Origin: Hysterium pulicare CBS 123377
Taxonomy: Eukaryota > Ascomycota > Dothideomycetes > Hysteriales > Hysteriaceae
Assembly (NCBI GenBank): GCA_000467715.1
Contig: AJFK01000613.1
Coordinates: 1-64,000, forward strand
Direction: 5' to 3'
Length of the DNA stretch: 64,000 nt
Positions 56,276 to 64,000 of this stretch are shown in pieces; position 1 is the stretch's first letter; every line of letters begins with the position of its first letter. Under the pieces are notes generated by a model. It had not been told where the DNA came from, did no database searches, and saw only the letters and a list, made by a program, of their open reading frames with translations. The position numbers and the translations under genes are program-made.

Positions 56276-58410
56276 CCCCACGGTATGTGCTCGAGCTACA
56301 GGCTGGCCTCCTCGGAACTGGATCTGAGTACAGCTTGACTTAATGGCATGACCAGCTTTCCGAACGGCAGATACCTAACCACTGTGCACTGCGGTTAGGT
56401 ATTTATGCGAGCTGTCTTTGCGGAACATTTACCCGCTATCAAGATAAACAGAAGCAGACATATCTTAATGCAGCTAAGCGACTTTCCATAATGTCTAAAC
56501 GAGATTTTATGCAGCACTGTTCATGAGATCAGCACTGTGCGGCAAGTCCGAAATCGACTATGGGTACTAGACATGGGCTTAATGGCAGCATCCAAGCCCT
56601 GTAACACCCAAACCTTGACCTTTGGTATGACTCTCGCGCACTTCTCCCTCATTGGGGCCAAAAATAGGCTTCGAGTAGGTCCTGAGCCGTTTGGTCATGG
56701 TATCTCCCATATCTAATCAGTAGAATGATCATTATAACTTCCATACCGAAGCAACCGGCGAAAAGGATGACGGTAAAGCTCAGGGAGATGGCCGGGCGTA
56801 GTCATCAAGATACTCGTACTACATCATGGATGACCGCCAGATCATTCGAATGTATTCTTCCCACGATCGGCTGCTCAATCACGATCAATTCGAGAACAAG
56901 GCTCATCCATTGAGGCTAAGCAGACTACTCCATTGTTCCTATGTGGGGATTGCACAGCCGAGTCGCAGGTATTGAGTGAGATTTCAGAGTTTTTTCTGGA
57001 GGAGTGAGATCCAAAATATTCCATGGACATCCTTGATAGCGTTGGAATTGGAGAACAGATACTTCCATGCGCAAAGACGTTCTACCTCCGTTATAGTTGT
57101 CCTCTGTATCGGCCCGGTTGATTCTCATCTAACACGGAGTAATGCTTGAACTATGGCTCTTTCCTTTGTCGTTCGTTACTGACGCCTATACATGGCGCTT
57201 AGGGATGTGGATAGAATTATCGAAGAACTCTCCGATGCTTTGGTCTCCGAAAACCCACATCGGAGACGTTATGTGTGAACACTACTTTGGAGCTTGGTAG
57301 GTATAATACCTGGCAAATTGAAAAGTAGCGTCTCGAGCATGAGTGGTGGTCTTGGATATCGAACCCTCATAGTACCAAAAGGTTGTCGCATGAGCTCCAA
57401 CGGCTCTCGTCACCAAAGTAAGACTCTGATCTTCAAGTGTTGTTCTTTTCTTGGTCCAAATAGTCTCCATCTCCTAAGACAACCAGATAAACGTTCATCT
57501 ATCAATTCCTTCGGCCAACAACCGGTCCGGTTCGAAATTTGAAATAAGTTCGTTCCATGAGCAGAAATCGGTTTCAACAAAACAATATGTGACACCAGAG
57601 TTTGCGACCCGTTGTCCAACGAGTCCACCATTACAGGCTTTCATACCTTCGAAGTAGCACCACATGGCGCACCATGCGAGATTTGAACGCCAGAATGACT
57701 CATCATCGAGTCAAGTAGATGATAGCCAAGAATCTTCTTACGATTGATCTTGTTCAACTCGCCGATGAAATTCAGGCATTGCCATGACATGGTCCTGATG
57801 AAATGGTCCAGGAGCGTCTTCTCGCTAGGCGATATGCACGGAAGAAGGTGATGTCCGTGAAATCCAGCACGGATCTGTCTATTCCGAATCGTGGTAGTAG
57901 TATATGCCATGGCATTATCCAAAGACCCTATATTTTGATCAATCTTACATCAGCTTCGGTTTCATGGCTCGCACGGCCTGTTGTACACGATGTCGAGCAC
58001 AATCAACTCTCCACATTCCGTATGGTCTCTGGTCTCCGCTTGGTGGAGCAGCGCTGTCGTGGATCAGCAAATAGACTCGTGAATGGGAATTGAAAACATT
58101 AGATCTTACATCTATCAGGCGTTGAACTACAAACCGACACAATGGAAGACATATGTGCCAGATCTCCTGGGTAGCTGTCGGGATTCACCTCAAACCACCG
58201 GAGTTCGAGTTCGTGGCTGGCCTCGTTCATTTTGAGATATTGTCACACTCCCGCCATGGGCTTTTTCGTCCGCCCGTTTGGTCCATTCATAAACCACTTT
58301 CGCATCCTCATATGGGTCACTGTGCTGGATTCCAACTCCAAATCATTTCAATACACTTCGGTTCCACTTCGATGGTGTTGGACTCATGAAACGAATCTTC
58401 TCGTCAACGA
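56276..58410. other. Gene-poor stretch
   Basis: No recognisable gene. Short coding-like pieces on the minus strand (for example near 56.6-56.8 kb) cannot be joined with confidence. Confidence 0.3.
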
Positions 58411-59121
58411 TTGCTAACTGACATGCCCGTGGCATCCTTCTTCTGGGCTTTTTTCGGAGCCGATAACCGACTCTGGAGGAGATTCATGTGGTTCACTGTC
58501 TCTGATTTGTACAACATCATCGATAGTCATCGAGGATATTTATGCCTGAGACTCCGATTTACCCGTAAGCGAATTGAAATGCTGGATCCAAGAACTCGAC
58601 GGACGCATCGATGTCTGCGGAGTTCTCTGGGACTGTTAATATTCAGGACAATTGTGAAGCCAAGTCGTCCTATGTTGGAGTCTAAGGTCGGACTTTTCAG
58701 TTTAAACTTACCAAGGACCCATACCATGATTCTTCGTGCTCTCATGTTGAGAACTCTCTACTCGAAATCAACCAAGGACGTTGCGTATGGTTTTAGCTCG
58801 ATTGATGCTTGCATGTCATCAAGAATCACGGAATCTTCCTACTTGTGGGATCGGCTTCTTCAGTCTGCGGCAGAAAACGGGCACTCCCAAAGGATCTGTA
58901 AAGAACGCTCATCGCGGGTTTCTAAGTCTTCGAACCAAGATACCTCGGCGTTGCATGCTGTTGGAATCGGAGAGCGGGCCATGTCGTCAACATTCCAGCA
59001 ACTTGCAGGCGGCTTATGGTTTGTTACGTCGGGTTTTTCGAGTTCCAATTCAGCATCTGCGAAGGCTGTTACGCATGATCCGCGTTCTGATCGATACGTA
59101 TCTATTATCGAAGCTCCATAG
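58411..59121 (+). other. 236-codon ORF of uncertain meaning
   Basis: The longest open frame in the right 15 kb. The product is rich in Arg, Ser and Leu with no domain, signal peptide or intron signal. A minus-strand frame across the same bases (58860-59174) has a more protein-like, acidic composition, so this ORF could be an antisense shadow. I do not assign a gene. Confidence 0.2.
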
Positions 59122-62100
59122 CCCTTTTCAAGACTAAAAGTCATAAGCACTCGGACAACATGTGCGGTTTTCAACTTATGGGGACGAATATCGGCATGCT
59201 TTGCGGAATCCTCTCCAGCTGGTGTATATTCAAATCAGTCAACTTCAGTCCTTGATGGTGATGGCGTCAGAAAATGGGACGTCTATCAAAGACATACGAA
59301 AAGTTTCCTGATGGGTTGCGCTGCCCTTGCCGGTCCTGATCAACAGGAAGACGACCTATCTGAAATCTACTCTCTCTCCACTCGATGTTGACCGGGGTCG
59401 AAGATCATACCAACCGGAAGTTTTTTTTCCATGGGCTCTTAGCAAACCAACCCTTGCCCTACGTAGCAGATTTCAAAACTCACCGAAAATGTCCATTGAG
59501 TGCCCTGCCGACTCAGGATGTTGAACAAGCAGCATTTGAAAGATTCATGCTGCTGAGCTCAGAGACAGAGCGGCCTTATCAGTCAAAAAGCAGATGGATC
59601 ATGGTCAGTTGTTTTGTACAAAACTGATATAGTCGTGTTTTTATGAGACAGGAAGTTCTTCTGCGATGGTGCTATGCCCCCGAGCTTCCATAAACCCTTG
59701 TTGGATCATTACATGTCTGTGGCATTTCTCATGAATGGTGTATGTCGAATATTCCATCCCGGAGATGACATGGCTGCGGCGTCCGGACTCCTGGCTAGAT
59801 CAATACCAGCCGTGCAGAAAAGATTCACATGACTCGTTCCGTCCCCGGACTCAAGAAGAGTTGATCCAATTGCAAAGTACCGAGGACAATATAAAAGTCT
59901 TCTTTGCTGCTGGGTGCCGTTCGACATCAAGATTCCGTCAAGCTCGGAATGAATCTCTTGGCTTACAAGCTGTGCTTATCGAATTACAGATGGTAGATTC
60001 TACACTCCGATTCGAGTATCTACTCAGAAAGAACCTCACATGTGCTGCTCTGCTGGAAGCGTTCACTTCAAATACCTCGATACAACGCTATGATGGTGAC
60101 TGTGTTTGGAGTCTGGGATCCTTGGAACTAGAATTTCTTCGATATCATGGTTCATGTTTGGCGCTGCCCTGAAGTCAAACCCCCAAATCTTAGCTGGGTG
60201 GGCGCTATGGTATTCCCTGGTCTCTCCAGTTGCTGGTCCCGGAACTAAGACAATTCCCACTGCATGGTCGTCTTCAATGACCTCTTTATCGACAGAATGT
60301 CTCTATGGAGATGGAAGCCAGCCACATGCGCAGATTCGTCACTCCTGCTGTGGTACCACAATCGGGTTCTTTACGAAAAGGTGGTATGACACATAACGGA
60401 CTTTGGTTCCATTTTGTTAAACATATCATTCAAGCAACCACAAGGCTCGACAGTTTTCTCCTGTGTTCCAAAGAAGTGAGCTTGAAAAACCATGCGGGTG
60501 CCCTTGTCGCTGCCGTAAGTCTCATCGAAATATACCAAGCTTTCGTCCCTATGGTCGTTGGAGTCGGACTATGGAAAATCTCGGAGCTACACTGCTTGTG
60601 ATGAAGCTTCCATGGTGCCTGCCTCGCGGTTCTCGTCGTGATTGCTTTTCAAAGTCCAAGCGGGCTTGTCGACATTGGGATTCCTTTCTGTAAACTATGA
60701 TTGTAATCGCTCTAAGACATGGAACTGATGTCTGTGGAATCTTCTCTCAGTCAAACCATGCTTTTCAGCACAGTGATGTTTGTGGATTCTCGGAATGAAA
60801 GATCACACGACATATCAGGATATTTCCAGTGGTGTTTGTATGTCCCAGACCATAACAGATAGCATCGCCCATTGAATGCGCTTTGGAGTGGGAATTTAGA
60901 ACATGCCTTGTTCCTAAGAAGAAAATACTTAAATTTGAATCCTCTATGGTCCTTCCTGGTTTTCGCGGTCAAGTACTTTGCCACAGGAGCAAAATGTCTC
61001 CGAGCACTTTCTGCGGAACTCGATGATTGAACCGTCCTAAATGAAAAAGACAAATGCGTCATGTGCGTGGAACTCGATCTCGTTGTGGCTAATATACCCG
61101 CTTTGGCCAGGCAATAAATTGGGCCATGGAGAAGTCATATGGTTGTCGGAGCCGTGCATTTCAACCTTATTTTGAGGCTATTGTTCATTGATCCTCGGTC
61201 TTCTTTCTCCATCTCCAAATCTACAGGCCAAATGAACGTATGCCAGTCGGTTCCTAAAATTAATGGAGCAAAGTATATCCCGAGGGTCTTCTGTCGCTGG
61301 TATGTATCCCAAGCCAAAACATGGTCCTCGAGCAATTGATGGGCGTTGGCGTTAGACGTTGGGATTCCTGAGAATAACAACTTTCCACCGGCTCATTCAT
61401 GGTTTTGCTTTTTTTCTGGGGTTGAATCCAGGGCAGCGGCTCCGGCATTAGTACCGTTCGCATTGAACCAACGATGTCTGCTCCAGCTTTCATAATACTA
61501 CGAACATTCGAGTTATGGGTGTGGCAGCCTCTTTCCCGCCGGTATACTCCAGTATCTAGGCTTTCAATCCTTTACAGTTGGTAGCTGATGGACTTCGGAG
61601 CCCCCTGAAACGGAATCCCATTCCGGATTCTGACATCGATCCTTCTATCCTCATTTTCGTAGGATTCAAGAGATTTCTTGTGGGCCTTCATGCTTTTTTG
61701 GTGGTTGGCTTTTCCTCGACGTTCAAAACCCAACCGAAGCTTCCTTTGATGGAACGAGTACCGATCTGATGCGAATTTCGGACCAACACTTCTCCTTTCC
61801 CTTCGATACCATGTCCATCGGGACTTCTTCAAACTAAGGATCGATACGAAGCTATGTGAGATAGCTTGGTGGAAGTGGTATGCGAAGAGGACCAGTTTTC
61901 GGCATAATTCCACTGCCAGTCTCCACTTTATGGGTTCCTTTTGCCTCTCCTACCCCAACCCATCGAAATGAGAATCCAGACGTACTCATGTCTCTCCGCG
62001 GAAGGTTGATCTCATTGAATTGTCAAACCAGACGGGAACATTCTCTTTATGAGAAACGGCCACCAGCCTCACTCAAAACATTAGAAATCTCGATGAAGTA

Positions 62101-64000
62101 ACGGTCACAAGGTTGTTCATGGCTACTCGTCCTTTTTCTCGCCGCCATAAAAGAGATTTCCGAAATGTCCATGTCTTTCTCCGAGAGCTTGGTGCCATTG
62201 CACATCGAACTAGCTGGCATAACATCGTCATGGTCCTGTCCGGCAACCGAACCTAAAAGGAGAGAGAAGCCTGACCTATGTGTCGTGCTCCAGAGAGTAT
62301 ATCCACTATGGGATTTTCGCTATGATGGAGATTTGCTGTCCTGACGAGGCGGATCATCCTCTGCCAAATACGGCAGCGGATCTCTTCATGTGCTGGGAGA
62401 GTTTGACTTTGTAAGCTATAAAAATGGGACAAAGCAAGATATCTTATGCCCCGACCAGCATCAACCGACCTCACAAAGCACGAGACTCGCTTGTGCAGCT
62501 TGATTATGTCGTCTACTAAATGCTAGCGATGGCATGGCTGAGGTGTGCCTCTTGACAATTAACAACCATTGGAGACTCATTTGTATCTCCTCTCCGGATC
62601 CCGTGGACCCAGGATATATTCGGCTCAGACTCGTACAGGGATGGTAGATATGAAGCGGAGACCAAATCAACATTGACATCGGTCAATGGAGATTCTCCAG
62701 CTCTGGCGGGTTAGAATAGTCCGAAATTGATGGTCGCGGGCCTATTATGGACAACTTGTGTGCGAGCCTTCACTATCTGTATGGCTCGGTCCCATGCTTC
62801 TGGATTCAATAGAACCAGAGCGTGTTGGTTCTAGACCCCGCCCCGACATACAGAGTACTTGTGCAAATGTTTGGAGTGGACGACAGCCGGAGCACAACTC
62901 CATGCAATGGCCTAAGGTTATAGGTTGTTCTTTGGTCTATATCGTTATGTCTTTTACGAGTCTGCTCTTCAAAATAAGACTATAGATCTAAAGGTTACCA
63001 TGGCTTGTATACCTTCCTTCAAACAACCAAACCGAGTTCTGCCGCGGCGGCGGTCCGATCCAGAAAGTTTGTCAACATGCCTCGCATGCTCCAGACCCGG
63101 TCGACTTCTCCAAATAAACGTCTTCTATGAATTTCAAGGGCTGTGGCTTCTCTAGCATCAAACCTGCATCAAGATCTCCATGCTATGTCCAGATCTTCGA
63201 GAAACGGGAATGCTATGGTCCAGAAATCAACTCCCAAACGATGTATGCAGGTGGAGCTTCGCAGTGTCCAAGTGATAGACTCCAGAACATCTTCAGGAGC
63301 AGCTGGATGGTCTGAGTGGGCGTTCCGGCCTCTCCACGTTCAACTCGAGGCATCGGTGGCAGTGATGTTTCTCCGAGCGTCCAGCAGCTCTTCAATAATC
63401 GGTCCAGAAACAGAGAGATCAAAGCTGATATGGTGCACAGTAAACACCGGTCCCACGTCTTCATGCTTGAAGATCCGTCCCGGTGATGGTCCAGAAAGAC
63501 TCCATCCAGTTCATGATGGACTTGGTTGCGCATGAGTCGTGGCCTCCGAGACCAACTCAAGAAACGTATGCCTGTAATGGTCAGTTCAGAGTAGCACTGG
63601 GAAGACACCTGATGTCCAGTCCAGATATGTAATATCCTCTGGGCCTATAGAGTGCGGTCCTGTGTTTCGTCTCCACTCTCCAATCTTCAGTCTCGATCTC
63701 TTTGCACGGCTTCAAGCTAGAGTAATAGGCACAAAAGCTTCCTGGGATCCGTCATATGCTTCGTCCTGGCGCTCTTCCTCTTGTCACAAGGCTGGCTCGT
63801 GATGCCGTTTGAAAATCATGGTGCTGTGGAAAGGTGGGCGACTCGGCAGATCGAAAAACAACTAGGATCTTGCTCCATGTCGTCGCGTGAGAATTTGAGA
63901 AACTCCGCGTAATACAGTATGATGCTCCCCCGGAAGTGTTGCATTTCGCACGAACAACCGAGCCAACGGCAGGATATTATGGTTCGTCCAACACTCACCA
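59122..64000. other. Gene-poor stretch to the window edge
   Basis: No supported gene in 4.9 kb. The ORF at 59735-60172 (+, 145 codons) and minus-strand pieces at 61135-61380 and 62253-62474 (containing RYLALSH, faintly like a HET-domain start) are noted but not called. Confidence 0.3.

Noticed and set aside
62253-62474. Possible HET-domain start (RYLALSH)
   Set aside because: Only seven residues resemble the family; the following LWIDSLCI-type block could not be found nearby.
48563-64000. Large transposon, retroelement or virus-like element
   Set aside because: No terminal repeats, reverse transcriptase, integrase, transposase, capsid or polymerase motif was seen on either strand.

Overview
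The window reads as nuclear DNA of a filamentous ascomycete (Pezizomycotina; Leotiomycetes is my best guess, not proven). The reasons are short introns of about 45-100 nt with GT starts, CTRAC/CTAAC-like branch sites and AG ends, a class IV chitin synthase, HET-domain and DUF6594 genes, and single-gene transcription units rather than operons. No rRNA, tRNA, CRISPR array or intact transposon was recognised.

Left accessory part (1-18.6 kb). This part holds a membrane protein gene cut by the window edge, a DUF6594 gene, a serine beta-lactamase-like gene, a small charged protein, a secreted GPI-type protein with tandem repeats, a decayed amidase, a decayed HET-domain gene and an orphan ORF. A 3 kb stretch follows in which TATA-plus-CT-leader modules precede only tiny ORFs.

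Housekeeping core (18.6-48.6 kb). In order it carries: TMEM14-like protein (-), OST2/DAD1 oligosaccharyltransferase subunit (+), aromatic/2-aminoadipate aminotransferase (-), SKT5/CHS4-type Sel1 protein with a C-terminal CaaX box (-), class IV chitin synthase (+), a DUF2415/WD40-type protein (+), a membrane-anchored TAP-like alpha/beta hydrolase (-), a glycine-rich RRM protein (-), a disordered fungal protein (+), inorganic pyrophosphatase (+), mitochondrial ribosomal protein mL53 (-) and the SNARE Sec20 (+). Two pairs stand out. The chitin synthase and its presumed activator are divergent across one 2.5 kb intergenic region. The pyrophosphatase has an 80-codon in-frame upstream extension with no acidic residue, which resembles a mitochondrial presequence.

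Right part (48.6-64 kb). This is 15 kb without one recognisable intact gene. It contains two clearly related but diverged TATA-leader repeats, other promoter-like modules, a minus-strand fragment ending in a membrane helix, broken coding-like minus-strand segments near 56 kb and one 236-codon ORF of unknown meaning. I read it as decayed or lineage-specific DNA. A gene family unknown to me is possible. Intron and start calls were made by eye, so boundaries may be off by a few bases.
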